Source: Thalassospira australica (lineage in GTDB: Bacteria > Pseudomonadota > Alphaproteobacteria > Rhodospirillales > Thalassospiraceae). From it: DNA of 64,000 nucleotides. The notes under the pieces are model-generated. The model worked only from the letters and a program-made list of their open reading frames with translations. It ran no database searches and had not been told where the DNA came from. This document shows, piece by piece, positions 40,666-50,722 of this stretch. Numbering within the stretch: the stretch's first letter is position 1; each line of letters opens with the position of its first letter. Position numbers and translations under genes: made by a program. The stretch lies in assembly GCF_000763295.1 (NCBI RefSeq), contig NZ_JRJE01000002.1, positions 1 through 64,000 on the forward strand, written 5' to 3'.

Positions 40666-41982
40666 ATGGATCCCTTGCTTCTTGCGGCCATCGTTGGCAT
40701 CGCGACCACCCTTGTTCTTTTCTCCGGCATTCCGGTGGGTATTGGCCTTTTATTGGTCAGCATCGGCTTTATCGTCATCTTTGATGGCACAGGGTCTTTG
40801 CCGCTTTTGCCAGAAATCCTGTTTGGCAAACTCGAAAGTTTTGAAGTTCTTGCCATCCCGATGTTTATCCTGATGGGGGCTGTTGTCGCATCTTCGCGGG
40901 CCGGTGGGGACCTGTATTCGGTTCTGGATCGCTGGCTGACCCGTGTTCCGGGCGGGCTTGTGATTTCAAACCTTGGCGCCTGCGCGATCTTTTCGGCCTT
41001 GTCCGGTTCCTCGCCTGCTACTTGTGCCGCGATCGGCAAGATGGGCATCCCGGCGATGCGCGAACGGGGCTTTCCTGACACCGTTGCGGCTGGCTCGATT
41101 GCCGCAGGCGGGACACTTGGCATCCTGATCCCGCCAAGTGTGACCATGATTGTTTATGGCATCTCGACCGAAACTTCCATCGGGCGGCTGTTCCTTGCCG
41201 GTCTTCTGCCCGGTCTGCTGGTGACGGCGCTGTTCATGGCATGGTCGCTGTATTCGACCTGGCGCCAGGGCAATGCCCAGGCCGCCCTTGGTGTCGTCAA
41301 ATATAGCTGGAAGGAAAAATTTGAAATCCTTCCGCGTGTTCTGCCCTTCCTTGTCATCATCGGTGCGGTTCTGTTTGCCCTGTATGGTGGCGTTGCCACG
41401 CCTTCGGAAACGGCTGGTGTCGGGGCGCTGTTCTGCCTGATCACGGCGATGATTGTCTATCGCATGTGGAAGCCGGGCCAGCTTTGGAACGTGATGCGTG
41501 ACACGACCAAAGAGTCGGTGATGATCCTTTTGATCATCGGCGCTGCCGGCCTGTTTAGCTACATGCTGTCCTCGCTGTTCATCACCCAGTCGATTGCACA
41601 GTGGATTTCAGCACTTGAGGTCAACCGTTGGGTCCTGATGGGCTTCATCAATGTGTTCCTGCTGATCAGCGGCTTCTTCCTGCCGCCGGTTGCCGTGATC
41701 CTGATGAGCGCGCCGATCTTGTTGCCCGTGATCATCAATGCCGGTTTCGATCCCTACTGGTTTGCCGTGATCCTGACCATCAACATGGAAATCGGCCTGA
41801 TTACGCCGCCAGTTGGCTTGAACCTTTATGTGATCAATGGCATCGCGCCTGACATTCGTTTGCAGAGCATCCTCAAGGGCGCGTTCCCCTATGTTCTGTG
41901 CATGATCCTGGCGATTGTCATTCTGTGCTTCTTCCCTGAAATCGCCACCTGGCTTCCGGAAACGGTTATTGGAGGACGCTAA
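40666..41982 (+). CDS. TRAP transporter large permease (DctM family)
   Basis: A 438-residue inner-membrane transporter subunit with about 12 hydrophobic segments, driving sodium-coupled uptake. Family signatures: ALSGSSPATCAAIGKMGIPAM near residue 105 and GTLGILIPPSVTMIVYG near 148, then LITPPVGLNLYVINGIA near the end. AAAGGAGG lies just before the ATG. Its stop overlaps the start of the decarboxylase gene (TAATG), so the genes are translationally coupled. Confidence 0.94.
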   Translation: MDPLLLAAIVGIATTLVLFSGIPVGIGLLLVSIGFIVIFDGTGSLPLLPEILFGKLESFEVLAIPMFILMGAVVASSRAGGDLYSVLDRWLTRVPGGLVISNLGACAIFSALSGSSPATCAAIGKMGIPAMRERGFPDTVAAGSIAAGGTLGILIPPSVTMIVYGISTETSIGRLFLAGLLPGLLVTALFMAWSLYSTWRQGNAQAALGVVKYSWKEKFEILPRVLPFLVIIGAVLFALYGGVATPSETAGVGALFCLITAMIVYRMWKPGQLWNVMRDTTKESVMILLIIGAAGLFSYMLSSLFITQSIAQWISALEVNRWVLMGFINVFLLISGFFLPPVAVILMSAPILLPVIINAGFDPYWFAVILTINMEIGLITPPVGLNLYVINGIAPDIRLQSILKGAFPYVLCMILAIVILCFFPEIATWLPETVIGGR

Positions 41983-43298
41983 TGTCAGGCATGTCTGTCA
42001 AAAGCTGGCTTTCAAGCATTGCTGATCGCGGAAGGGAATTGCTTGATCTGCCGGTTTCCACCCCGCAGGAACCGCTCACGCAGCTCCGTGCCATGTGCAA
42101 GGACCTTGTATCCCAAAAGGGCGAGGCACGTGGTACGGCAGCCGCCCGTGAAGTGGTGCGGCTTTGGGAAAATCTGAGCAAGGAAGATTACCTTCCCTTC
42201 TTTCAGATGATGCAAAATGACTTTAGTGCGGATCGCACCAAAGTCACCAAAGCCGCCGATGCCTTTGCCAAGGACCCGTCAGAAGCCAATCTGGCGGTCC
42301 TGACCCAGGCATCCGAGCCGGTGCGTCAGGAACTTTTGCGCAAGATCAACATGGCCCCGGGCGGAACGCGCGCGATTGTCGATATGCGCGAAACCCTGAT
42401 CGGGCTTTTGAAAAACAACCGCGATCTTGAACCGCTGAATGCCGATATGCAGCACCTGCTGACCAGCTGGTTCAACCGTGGTTTCCTTGAACTGCGCCAT
42501 ATCGACTGGGATACCTCAGCCGCCATCCTTGAAAAACTGATCCGTTACGAAGCGGTCCATGAAATTCAGGGCTGGGAAGATCTGCGCCGTCGTCTGGCAA
42601 CCGATCGGAAATGCTTTGCCTTCTTCCACCCGGCGATCCCTGACGATCCGCTGATTTTTGTTGAAGTCGCACTGGTGCACGGTCTGGCCGATAGCGTTCA
42701 GGCACTTTTGGCCCCGGAAATTGATGAAAAGGCCCCGCAAACAGCCAAGACCGCGATTTTCTATTCGATCAGCAACTGTCAGGCCGGGCTCAAGGGCATT
42801 TCGTTTGGCAACTTCCTGATCAAGCAGGTTGTCGATGAACTCAAACGTGAATTCCCGCAGCTTAAACAGTTCGCCACCCTGTCGCCCATTCCGGGCTTCA
42901 TGGGCTGGTTGCGCACCCGTCAGAAAAGCAAGGCCAACGACGCCCAGCTTGCCGGTCAGGTGCTTGACGGCTTAAGCGAAGAGGGCTGGATCAATGATCC
43001 GGTGAAAGTCGCCAAGCTGCAAAAGCCGACTTTGGCGCTCTGTGCGACCTATCTTGCCACCTGCAAACGCGGCAAATCCCCGCTTGATCCCACCGCACGT
43101 TTCCATCTTGGCAATGGTGCACAGCTTGAACGGCTGAACTGGTTGGGGGACACATCCGAAAAGGGCCTGCGTCAGGCGGGTGGCATGATGGTGAATTATG
43201 CCTATCACCTTGATGATATAGAAAAAAACCACGAAGCACTGATGAATGACGGAAAGATCGCCACATCGAAATCCGTCGCACAGCTTGCCGGAATTTAA
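41982..43298 (+). CDS. matA: Malonyl-CoA decarboxylase
   Basis: A 438-residue enzyme that converts malonyl-CoA to acetyl-CoA and CO2. The N-terminal helical oligomerisation part (1-170) is followed by the GNAT-like catalytic part with FYSISNCQAGLKGISFGNFLI split around residues 255-275, then TLSPIPGFMGWLRT and the C-terminal FHLGNGAQLERLNWLGDTS with the catalytic His in FHLGNG and the Tyr in MMVNYAYHL. It shares a TAATG overlap with the permease gene and leads into malonyl-CoA synthetase. Confidence 0.94.
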   Translation: MSGMSVKSWLSSIADRGRELLDLPVSTPQEPLTQLRAMCKDLVSQKGEARGTAAAREVVRLWENLSKEDYLPFFQMMQNDFSADRTKVTKAADAFAKDPSEANLAVLTQASEPVRQELLRKINMAPGGTRAIVDMRETLIGLLKNNRDLEPLNADMQHLLTSWFNRGFLELRHIDWDTSAAILEKLIRYEAVHEIQGWEDLRRRLATDRKCFAFFHPAIPDDPLIFVEVALVHGLADSVQALLAPEIDEKAPQTAKTAIFYSISNCQAGLKGISFGNFLIKQVVDELKREFPQLKQFATLSPIPGFMGWLRTRQKSKANDAQLAGQVLDGLSEEGWINDPVKVAKLQKPTLALCATYLATCKRGKSPLDPTARFHLGNGAQLERLNWLGDTSEKGLRQAGGMMVNYAYHLDDIEKNHEALMNDGKIATSKSVAQLAGI

Positions 43299-43310
43299 AC
43301 AGGTATGACC

Positions 43311-44834
43311 ATGTCAGATAATCTTTTTCAAACCTTTCTGGACCGTTTTCCGGCAGATAAATCCCGCACGTTTCTGATCGAACGTGACGGAACCGAACGC
43401 AGTTTTGCATGGCTGCTTGACCGCACGGGGCGTTATGCCACTGTCCTTGCTGCCCACGGTGTGGTCAAGGGTGACCGTGTTGCCGCACAGGTCGACAAAT
43501 CATCAGATGTGATTGCCCTGTATCTGGCTTGCCTGCAACTTGGTGCCATTCACCTGCCGCTGAATACAGCCTATACCGGCGATGAAATCGCCTATTTCCT
43601 GGGGGACGCCGCACCACGTGTGTTTGTCTGCCGCCCGGATCATATCGGTGCTGCCGCACGGCTTGGCACTGAAAACAATGTTGCAGCCGTTCTGTCGCTT
43701 GGTGCGAACGGGGATGGCAGCCTCAATGACGAAGCAGCCACCGCCACCGCAATGACCGACGTTGTTGATGCCGACAAGGACGATGTTGCCGCAATCCTTT
43801 ATACGTCGGGCACAACCGGACGGTCCAAGGGTGCGATGCTGACCCACAACAATCTGGCGTCAAACGCCAAAACCCTGCATGAGGCATGGGGCTTCCAACC
43901 CGGCGATACGTTGCTGCACGCCCTGCCGCTGTTCCATACGCACGGCCTGTTTGTTGCCATCAACATCATGCTGATGAATGGCGGCAAGGTGATTTTGCTG
44001 CAAAAGTTCGATGCTGATGACGTGATCGAACGCCTGCCGCAATCCACCGTCCTGATGGGGGTTCCGACCTTCTATACCCGACTGCTGTCCCATCCTCAGT
44101 TTAACAAGGATGTTACCGCTAACATGCGGTTGTTTGTCTCGGGCTCGGCCCCGCTTCTGGCCGAAACGCATGATGCATTCTTTGAACGCACCGGGCATAA
44201 AATCCTTGAACGCTATGGCATGACAGAAACCTGCATGAACACATCCAACCCGCTTGATGGCGAACGCCGTCCGGGGGCAGTTGGCCCGACCCTGCCGGGG
44301 ATCGAGGCGCGTGTGTGTGACAAGGATGGCAAAACCCTTGGCGCAGGTGAGATCGGCGTGCTTGAGGTGCGTGGCCCGAATGTGTTCAAAGGGTACTGGC
44401 AGATGCCGGAAAAAACCGCATCCGAGTTCCGCGATGACGGGTTCTTTATCACCGGCGACCTCGCCACCATTGGCGAAGATGGCTATGTCACCATTGTCGG
44501 ACGTGACAAGGACCTGATCATTTCCGGTGGCTTTAACGTTTATCCCAAGGAAGTCGAAGAAATCATCGCCGATTATGACGAAGTCGAAGAAGTCGCGATC
44601 TTTGGCCTGCCCCACCCCGACTTTGGCGAAGCGGTCGCGGGCGTGATTGTTGCCGCCAACGGTGATCAGCCTGACACCGATGCACTGATCAAGCGCACCC
44701 AGGACAAGCTTGCAAAATTCAAGGTCCCCAAACGCATCTGGGTGATCAAGGAACTGCCGCGTAACACCATGGGCAAAATCCAAAAGGCCCAGTTGCGCAA
44801 AGAATACGAAGATACTTTTACCTCCGCGACTTAG
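43311..44834 (+). CDS. matB: Malonyl-CoA synthetase
   Basis: A 507-residue acyl-AMP-forming ligase that activates malonate with ATP and CoA. ANL-superfamily motifs: P-loop ILYTSGTTGRSKGAMLTHNN, ERYGMTETCMN for the A5 region, TGDLATIGEDGYVTIVGRDK (A7/A8), and the A10 Lys in PRNTMGKIQKAQLRK. The acidic-substrate group has an Arg pair in the pocket; the context with decarboxylase and TRAP genes makes malonate by far the best substrate. ATG at 43311 fits AGGT upstream better than the ATG at 43305. Confidence 0.94.
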   Translation: MSDNLFQTFLDRFPADKSRTFLIERDGTERSFAWLLDRTGRYATVLAAHGVVKGDRVAAQVDKSSDVIALYLACLQLGAIHLPLNTAYTGDEIAYFLGDAAPRVFVCRPDHIGAAARLGTENNVAAVLSLGANGDGSLNDEAATATAMTDVVDADKDDVAAILYTSGTTGRSKGAMLTHNNLASNAKTLHEAWGFQPGDTLLHALPLFHTHGLFVAINIMLMNGGKVILLQKFDADDVIERLPQSTVLMGVPTFYTRLLSHPQFNKDVTANMRLFVSGSAPLLAETHDAFFERTGHKILERYGMTETCMNTSNPLDGERRPGAVGPTLPGIEARVCDKDGKTLGAGEIGVLEVRGPNVFKGYWQMPEKTASEFRDDGFFITGDLATIGEDGYVTIVGRDKDLIISGGFNVYPKEVEEIIADYDEVEEVAIFGLPHPDFGEAVAGVIVAANGDQPDTDALIKRTQDKLAKFKVPKRIWVIKELPRNTMGKIQKAQLRKEYEDTFTSAT

Positions 44835-44898
44835 GGTCAAGACCTTCTCATACTCCCGCTGCCTAATCCGCAGCACCCACGGGTCATCGACCCAACCT

Positions 44899-44931
44899 TC
44901 CGGTCAGAACGCTTCTGACCGGATTTTTTTT
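44899..44931 (+). terminator. Terminator of the malonate operon
   Basis: TCCGGTCAGAA-CGC-TTCTGACCGGA, 11-bp perfect stem with 3-nt loop followed by eight T. Confidence 0.9.
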
Positions 44932-45052
44932 GGGAACGAAGCAGAACAAGTCGCACCTATCACGCACAAGGAGTTTGACGTCAGATCTCGCAAATATAAA
45001 ATCTGACGGATCATTCGCACCAAATCAACAGCTCCTGACCTTAGGGGAATCC

Positions 45053-45841
45053 ATGCAAAATTCGTCTGTGCCCTCACCACGTGTGGTCTTTGTAACCGGT
45101 GGTGCCCAGGGACTTGGCCTTGGCATTTCACGCCATCTTCTTGATCATGGCTGGAAGGTCGCAATGTTTGACATTGATGCAGAAGCAGGTCAGGAGGCGC
45201 TAAGCGCGCTTGACGAAGCCAAACGGGACAGAACCCTTTTCTTCCATGGTGATGTTTCCAAAGAGGCCGACATCAAACTTGCCATTCAGCAATGTTTTGA
45301 TCGTTTCGGTCGGATAGATGGGCTGATCAACAATGCTGCAATCGCCGACCCGCACGCGCCCAACATCGAAGATCTTGAATGGGATCAATGGCAGCGCGTG
45401 ATCAACGTCAATCTGGGCGGGGTGTTTCTTGCGACCAAACACGCCACACAGCACCTGCGCCAAACCAAGGGTGCGATTGTCAATATCGCGTCAACCCGTG
45501 CCTTTCAGTCAGAAGCCAATAGCGAAGCCTATGCCGCATCCAAGGGCGGGATCGTTGCCCTGACCCATGCGCTGGCGGTCAGCCTTGCACACGACATCCG
45601 GGTGAATGCCATCGCACCGGGCTGGATTGAGGTAAGCGACTGGCAGAAATCGGCAGACCACACCACGCCAGATCACAGCGACATCGATAAATCCCAACAT
45701 CCGGTCGGAGGTGTCGGCACACCAAAAGATATCGCACAAGCCGTAAGCTTCCTGCTTGATGCAGATAAATCCGGGTTCATGACCGGTGAAACCATGCGCA
45801 TAGATGGTGGCATGACATACAAGATGATCTATGCCGACTGA
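45053..45841 (+). CDS. SDR-family oxidoreductase
   Basis: A 262-residue classical short-chain dehydrogenase: FVTGGAQGLGLGI nucleotide loop, an Asp at the end of the second strand (MFDIDAEA) favouring NAD, NNAAIADP, catalytic Ser in NIASTRAFQ and YAASKGG, and the closing SGFMTGETMRIDGGM. AGGGGAAT precedes the ATG at 45053; the 41 in-frame residues upstream are not family-like and overlap leader sequence. Substrate unknown; the terminator upstream separates it from the malonate operon. Confidence 0.9.
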   Translation: MQNSSVPSPRVVFVTGGAQGLGLGISRHLLDHGWKVAMFDIDAEAGQEALSALDEAKRDRTLFFHGDVSKEADIKLAIQQCFDRFGRIDGLINNAAIADPHAPNIEDLEWDQWQRVINVNLGGVFLATKHATQHLRQTKGAIVNIASTRAFQSEANSEAYAASKGGIVALTHALAVSLAHDIRVNAIAPGWIEVSDWQKSADHTTPDHSDIDKSQHPVGGVGTPKDIAQAVSFLLDADKSGFMTGETMRIDGGMTYKMIYAD

Positions 45842-45849
45842 CAAGATAA

Positions 45850-45876
45850 AACGCCGCCCCAAAACAGGGCGGCGTT
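45850..45876. terminator. Hairpin between convergent SDR and dxs genes
   Basis: AACGCCGCCC/GGGCGGCGTT, 10-bp stem, 7-nt loop; only a short T-run on either strand. Confidence 0.6.
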
Positions 45877-45912
45877 CGTCATTTCATCAAAATCTTTGAC
45901 CAGTCTTCCGGA

Positions 45913-47832
45913 TCAGGCGCGTGCCTTGTTCTCGCTCATGCCAAGGGCACCAAGTGCTGTCTTGACGATGCTTTGGGCATCAAGTCCGGCTTTCTGATAC
46001 TGGATTTCCGGCTTGTCATGATCAATCAACGCATCGGGCAATGCCATGGTGCGGACCTTAAGCCCGTGATCAAGTAAGCCCTGGCCTGCCATGTGCTGCA
46101 GGACCATCGCGCCAAAGCCGTTAATCGAGCCTTCCTCGATCGTGATCAGCACTTCGTGATTGCGCGCAAGATCGGCAATCAATTCATGATCAAGTGGCTT
46201 GGCAAAGCGCGCATCGGCCACCGTCGCCGGAAGCCCACGTGCAGCCAAATCCTCGGCAGCAACAAGGGCCTCGGCCAGTCGCGTGCCATAGGACAGAATC
46301 GCGATCTTGCCACCTTCGCGCAGGATACGGCCCTTACCGATTTCAAGGACCTTGCCCTCAGTCGGCATTTCAACGCCAACGCCCTCACCACGCGGATAGC
46401 GGAACGCAGATGGGCGATCATCAATCGCCCAGGCGGTCGTGGTCATATGCACAAGTTCCGCCTCATCTGCGGCGGCCATAAGAACGAAGTTCGGCAGGCA
46501 ACCCAGATAGGCAATGTCATAGGCCCCGGCATGGGTCGCCCCGTCCGCACCAACCAGCCCAGCACGGTCCATGGCAAAACGCACCGGCAGGTTTTGAATG
46601 GCGACGTCATGCACAACCTGATCATAGCCGCGCTGCAGGAAGGTCGAATACAGCGTGCAGAACGGTTTATATCCTTCGCATGCCATCCCGGCGGCAAAGG
46701 TCACCGCATGCTGTTCGGCAATCCCGACGTCAAAGGCACGGTCGGGGAAACGATCGGCAAAGATATTCACACCCGTGCCGGACGGCATCGCGCCCGTGAT
46801 GGCGGTAATCTTGTCGTCTTTCTCGGCCAGTTTCACCAGCGTTTCGCCATACACCTTGGTGTAGCTTGGTGCATTCGGTGTCGGCTTGGCCTGCTTGCCG
46901 GTCACGACATCAAACTTGGCAACACCGTGATATTTGTCGGCGGCATTTTCCGCCGGGCCATATCCCTTGCCCTTTTGCGTGACCGCATGGATCAGGATCG
47001 GGCCATCAACATCCGCATCGCGCACATTCTTAAGTACCGGCAACAGATGATCCATGTTGTGACCATCAATCGGCCCGACATAGAAGAAACCCATTTCTTC
47101 AAACAGGGTGCCGCCCGTGACCATGCCACGGGTATATTCTTCAAGCTTGCGCGCAGCTTCTTCGATCTGGCGCGGCAGATGTTTGGTCAGGCCCTTGGCC
47201 GCATTGCGAAAGCCCTGATACCCCTTGCCGGAAATCAGGCGCGACAAATACCCCGACATGGAGCCCACGGGCGGGGCAATCGACATGTCATTGTCGTTCA
47301 GGATTACGATCAAACGCTGGTCGGTGGCAGCGGCATTGTTCATCGCCTCATAGGCCATGCCTGCACTCATCGAACCATCGCCGATCACGGCAATGACGTT
47401 TTTGCGTTTGTCATCCGAAAGCTGGTTGGCAACCGCCATCCCAAGCCCGGCCGAGATCGAGGTCGAGCTATGCCCAGCGCCAAACGGATCATATTCGGAT
47501 TCGGATCGTTTAGTAAAACCGGACAATCCCCCACCCTGACGGATCGTGCGAATGCGGTCACGCCGCCCGGTCAGGATTTTATGGGGATAGCACTGATGCC
47601 CGACATCCCAGATCAACCGATCAGATGGCGTATCAAACAGGTAATGGATCGCAACGGTCAATTCGACCACGCCAAGACCGGCCCCCAAATGGCCGCCGGT
47701 GACAGAAACCGCATCAATCACCTCAGCGCGCAACTCGTCTGCGACCTGCTTCATCTGGGCAGGTTGCAACTGGCGCAGTTCATCAGGGGTGTTGATGGTG
47801 TCCAGCAGCGGGGTCTTGGAGGTCGTGCTCAT
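45913..47832 (-). CDS. dxs: 1-deoxy-D-xylulose-5-phosphate synthase
   Basis: A 639-residue thiamine-diphosphate enzyme joining pyruvate and glyceraldehyde 3-phosphate in the first step of the MEP isoprenoid pathway. Landmarks: [18 protein letters not shown], the ThDP/Mg motif [17 protein letters not shown], transketolase-type [17 protein letters not shown] with the catalytic Glu, and the C-terminal domain ending near TALGALG. Full length. It feeds farnesyl diphosphate synthase IspA encoded 3 kb away on the same strand, beyond an inserted hydrolase and CBASS pair. Confidence 0.97.
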   Translation of the reverse strand: MSTTSKTPLLDTINTPDELRQLQPAQMKQVADELRAEVIDAVSVTGGHLGAGLGVVELTVAIHYLFDTPSDRLIWDVGHQCYPHKILTGRRDRIRTIRQGGGLSGFTKRSESEYDPFGAGHSSTSISAGLGMAVANQLSDDKRKNVIAVIGDGSMSAGMAYEAMNNAAATDQRLIVILNDNDMSIAPPVGSMSGYLSRLISGKGYQGFRNAAKGLTKHLPRQIEEAARKLEEYTRGMVTGGTLFEEMGFFYVGPIDGHNMDHLLPVLKNVRDADVDGPILIHAVTQKGKGYGPAENAADKYHGVAKFDVVTGKQAKPTPNAPSYTKVYGETLVKLAEKDDKITAITGAMPSGTGVNIFADRFPDRAFDVGIAEQHAVTFAAGMACEGYKPFCTLYSTFLQRGYDQVVHDVAIQNLPVRFAMDRAGLVGADGATHAGAYDIAYLGCLPNFVLMAAADEAELVHMTTTAWAIDDRPSAFRYPRGEGVGVEMPTEGKVLEIGKGRILREGGKIAILSYGTRLAEALVAAEDLAARGLPATVADARFAKPLDHELIADLARNHEVLITIEEGSINGFGAMVLQHMAGQGLLDHGLKVRTMALPDALIDHDKPEIQYQKAGLDAQSIVKTALGALGMSENKARA

Positions 47833-47946
47833 TCCGATCTCTATTTTCAGTTTTTATAGGACGTTGGTTAGGGTCGGGCCCCAACAACAAGGTGACGTGA
47901 ATGGCCCCATGTTGCAAGCTGCGTAAAATAGCGGGGTTCGACCGAA

Positions 47947-48909
47947 TTAGCGACCCTGAATTTCACCTGTTTTTACGCGATCGAGGAACCGATGGATGAC
48001 TTGCTCGACCGTTCGGTGAATGGTGTCACGATCCTGCCCGAAATCACGGCATAAATAGCTGAAATTCTCAGCAATATATGGGGTGCATTTCGGCAGGAAT
48101 GAATAGTGCCCTGCCCCCTTGACCTTTACGAATTTTGCCCGCCCGCGCAACAGCTTGCGGAAATGCGCCGCATTGACATGATCATGCAGGATTTCGTCTG
48201 TATCGGCCTCGATAAACAGCATCGGTACATTGACATCATTTAGGCCTTCATCGGTGGCAGCAACCCCAAAGGCCGGGGTTATGGCGATGATGGCGGCGAT
48301 GCGATCATCGCGTTCGGAAATTACCGGCCCGCCATTGGCTTGATGTAACTGATCAATGTGATCATCTGATGGCGCGAATTGACAAATCACCTTGTCGGCT
48401 TCTGCATTTACATTGCAATAATTTTGCCAGGCCTGCGCATCAAAATCCCATCCCGCCAGTTTCAGGACAGTCGCCCCGCCTGCCGAATGACCAAGCGCAT
48501 AGATTTTGTCACGATCGATATGATCACTGATGTCGGCGTGATCCAGCAGCAAATCAAGCGCCAGACGCATTTCACGCGGTCGGCGCTCGATAATTGCCAA
48601 TTGCCGCGCTTCGGACGCATCCAAGTAGTTATCGCCATGATGCTGCGGGGCCGCGACGATATAGCCCCGCCGTGCCAAATATTCCGCCAACCAGAACTGA
48701 TTGAACCGATGTCCTTCCGAGCCATGCGAGAACAAAACCATCGGAAACGGGCCATCACCAGCAAAATCCGCCCCGCGCGCCGCGCCGGATGCCACGCCCA
48801 TATGGCGCACCGAACTTTCCGGTTCCATTGCCGGATACCAGATGGCAAGCGGAAACGGATCCTTGTCAAACAGCCGGTCGCGAAAACCGGCTGTGTACTT
48901 CTCACTCAA
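47947..48909 (-). CDS. Alpha/beta hydrolase (dienelactone/acetylhydrolase-like)
   Basis: A 320-residue soluble hydrolase. The nucleophile elbow is ALGHSAGGATVLK (Ser about residue 147), with oxyanion loop VLFSHGSEGHRFNQF near 60, acid in MLFIEADTDEI near 235 and the His in GAGHYSFLP near 268. The FPLAIWYPA opening and overall layout resemble PAF-acetylhydrolase/dienelactone hydrolase-like proteins. No signal peptide. Substrate unknown. It sits between dxs and the CBASS pair, all on the minus strand. Confidence 0.87.
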   Translation of the reverse strand: MSEKYTAGFRDRLFDKDPFPLAIWYPAMEPESSVRHMGVASGAARGADFAGDGPFPMVLFSHGSEGHRFNQFWLAEYLARRGYIVAAPQHHGDNYLDASEARQLAIIERRPREMRLALDLLLDHADISDHIDRDKIYALGHSAGGATVLKLAGWDFDAQAWQNYCNVNAEADKVICQFAPSDDHIDQLHQANGGPVISERDDRIAAIIAITPAFGVAATDEGLNDVNVPMLFIEADTDEILHDHVNAAHFRKLLRGRAKFVKVKGAGHYSFLPKCTPYIAENFSYLCRDFGQDRDTIHRTVEQVIHRFLDRVKTGEIQGR

Positions 48910-49004
48910 AAAACATTCCTAAAAACCACGGTATGTAAATTTTTTAACAGAACTTAATCATACTGCGCAGGCTACAGACAGCCCCAAAACATCGACAATT
49001 GTTC

Positions 49005-49667
49005 TCATCTTCGATTATGTGGCTCGGTCACAGGATGTTCACCAAAGCCTTCTGGGAAATCCGATAGCAATTCAGAAGAATAGAACTCCAATTCTATTTC
49101 TCCCGTACTTTTTCTATCTGTCCAATATCGCCCATTGAGGGCGTTTTTCTCACCCTCAACGATATCGAACAGCATAGTACCATCATGCACCTTGCTGCGC
49201 TCGCGCAACCTCAACTTGGGATTACTGGTGTAAGTATAGGTTAATCTCTTCATCTGCCTATCTGGGTCAATATCGAATCCCTCGCAGTAAGAACGACTTT
49301 CCATCTCAGAAGTACGCATCAAGCAATGAATGGAAAAACAAGTCTGACGGATAGTAAGGAGCACTGGAATTGGACTTGGTTTGCGGCCGGTTTGGGGATC
49401 GACCCAATCTGAGTAGATAAAACCGGTATACGAGCCATTTAAATCAGGGAATTGAAACAGCCACGGCCTGAAAATCCTATATCTCCACCCCCATTTGATA
49501 ATCACAAAAGCAACAATGCCATCAATGGTTAGAACTTTGGGAGTAAGCTTTACAAACTCCCAAACCCCATTGAAATTGCTACCGGAGACAACCGCCAATC
49601 CTATCCACGCCCAAACGGAGGTTCCAACGATAAGATAGATCAGTGACTTGACAATAGTCATGTTCAT
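49005..49667 (-). CDS. cap15: Cap15-like CBASS effector (2TM plus beta-barrel)
   Basis: A 220-residue membrane protein whose start ATGA overlaps the CD-NTase stop (ATG at 49667; an upstream in-frame ATG would add 21 residues reading inside the NTase gene). Two helices lie at about residues 7-28 (SLIYLIVGTSVWAWIGLAVV) and 42-58 (IDGIVAFVIIKWGWRY); the rest (about 75-205) is beta-rich, with LNGSYTGFIYSDW, LLTIRQTCFSIHCLMRT and ALNGRYWTDRKSTGEIELEF, as in the S-2TM-beta/Cap15 barrel. Known Cap15 proteins bind a cyclic dinucleotide and disrupt the inner membrane, killing infected cells. Confidence 0.78.
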   Translation of the reverse strand: MNMTIVKSLIYLIVGTSVWAWIGLAVVSGSNFNGVWEFVKLTPKVLTIDGIVAFVIIKWGWRYRIFRPWLFQFPDLNGSYTGFIYSDWVDPQTGRKPSPIPVLLTIRQTCFSIHCLMRTSEMESRSYCEGFDIDPDRQMKRLTYTYTSNPKLRLRERSKVHDGTMLFDIVEGEKNALNGRYWTDRKSTGEIELEFYSSELLSDFPEGFGEHPVTEPHNRR

Positions 49668-50545
49668 TGACCGAACCCGACATAATTGTAGGCACCAACA
49701 ACAAAATTTATTGCCTGTTGCTTTGTCCACTTTTGGTTTGCACTGAAGAGATACTTCAGCTCGCTAACCTCTCCCCATTCGTTGGATGACTCTATATTAA
49801 GTTGCTCATACAAATAAGCTAAACAGTCTCTCAAAATATTGGAAAACTGACGCTCATCAAAAATTTTGTCTGGCACATTCCATACTAGGCACTCGCAGAG
49901 AAAACCTGGAATATTTTGTGAAGATGGAACGTTATTCGTTTGCATTTCATAGTTAATTTTCTTGAGAATTCTAACTATTCTTTTGTAACGCCGCGCATTT
50001 CTAGCATTCTTATTTGTGCTATTGGTGTAATGCTGTTCTGGCCAATTGATAACCCGCCCACCGTGACTTGACCTCAGTTCAACGCCAGAAGTGTAATTGC
50101 TGTTGGGGTAGTATCTGCGGTGCTCAAAAAAAGCTGCAACGTCTGCTTCGACGCGATAAGTATTTGATTTTATGTCGAAAGCTTTACTTCCCAAAGTAAC
50201 ATGCTCTGGTCCAAAGCGATTTAGCAAAGCCTCACCGACATCCCTTTTGAAGGTCGCGTAAGTGTAATCGCTATCAACTACGCCAAAATCTTTCCCAGAC
50301 ATTCCGTCTGGATAGTTTGCAAAGTGTACGGAGTTACACAAAACACCGATATCGACGTCACTATCCTGCCGCACATTAACGCGGTTCCTATATGATCCTT
50401 GCAGAAACACGGTGACATTACGTTGTCGCAGAGCATCACTGGCATTAATTGCATCCTTGATCGCTCTAATGGCGTTTTCACAACGCTCTGTTTCTGACTG
50501 ACTAGGGCCTCTCGACCAAGCTTGAAAACGCTCTTCCCAACTCAT
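49664..50545 (-). CDS. CD-NTase (cGAS/DncV-like nucleotidyltransferase) of CBASS
   Basis: A 293-residue cyclic-oligonucleotide synthase-type enzyme. The polymerase-beta-fold signature is exact: G50-S51 in FLQGSYRNRVNV, the metal-binding D63 and D65 in RQDSDVDIGV, and a third Asp, D135, in RVEADVAAFF. The C-terminal half is helical. On phage infection such enzymes make a cyclic nucleotide that activates the partner effector, here the Cap15-like protein. GAGGGTGAC precedes the ATG. Markedly AT-rich compared with dxs and ispA around it, and with no Cap2/Cap3 genes, so this is a minimal type I CBASS. Confidence 0.85.
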   Translation of the reverse strand: MSWEERFQAWSRGPSQSETERCENAIRAIKDAINASDALRQRNVTVFLQGSYRNRVNVRQDSDVDIGVLCNSVHFANYPDGMSGKDFGVVDSDYTYATFKRDVGEALLNRFGPEHVTLGSKAFDIKSNTYRVEADVAAFFEHRRYYPNSNYTSGVELRSSHGGRVINWPEQHYTNSTNKNARNARRYKRIVRILKKINYEMQTNNVPSSQNIPGFLCECLVWNVPDKIFDERQFSNILRDCLAYLYEQLNIESSNEWGEVSELKYLFSANQKWTKQQAINFVVGAYNYVGFGQ

Positions 50546-50722
50546 GTCACCCTCATACTACTCAAAATAACAAAACACAGAGTATTAAGTTATTTTAAGG
50601 TGAGCAACATTGTTTACCCCTAATATTCACGAGCACCCAAATATATAAAGGGCCTGAAATAGAAGTGTCCTTTCCCTGCGACATCACTTGGCAAACTTGC
50701 CTTCATCACTGTACAGACCGAT

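Noticed and set aside
46093..47859. 588-codon open frame on the + strand
   Set aside because: Lies wholly antisense to dxs, whose protein is unmistakable; the frame is open because of the codon bias of dxs.
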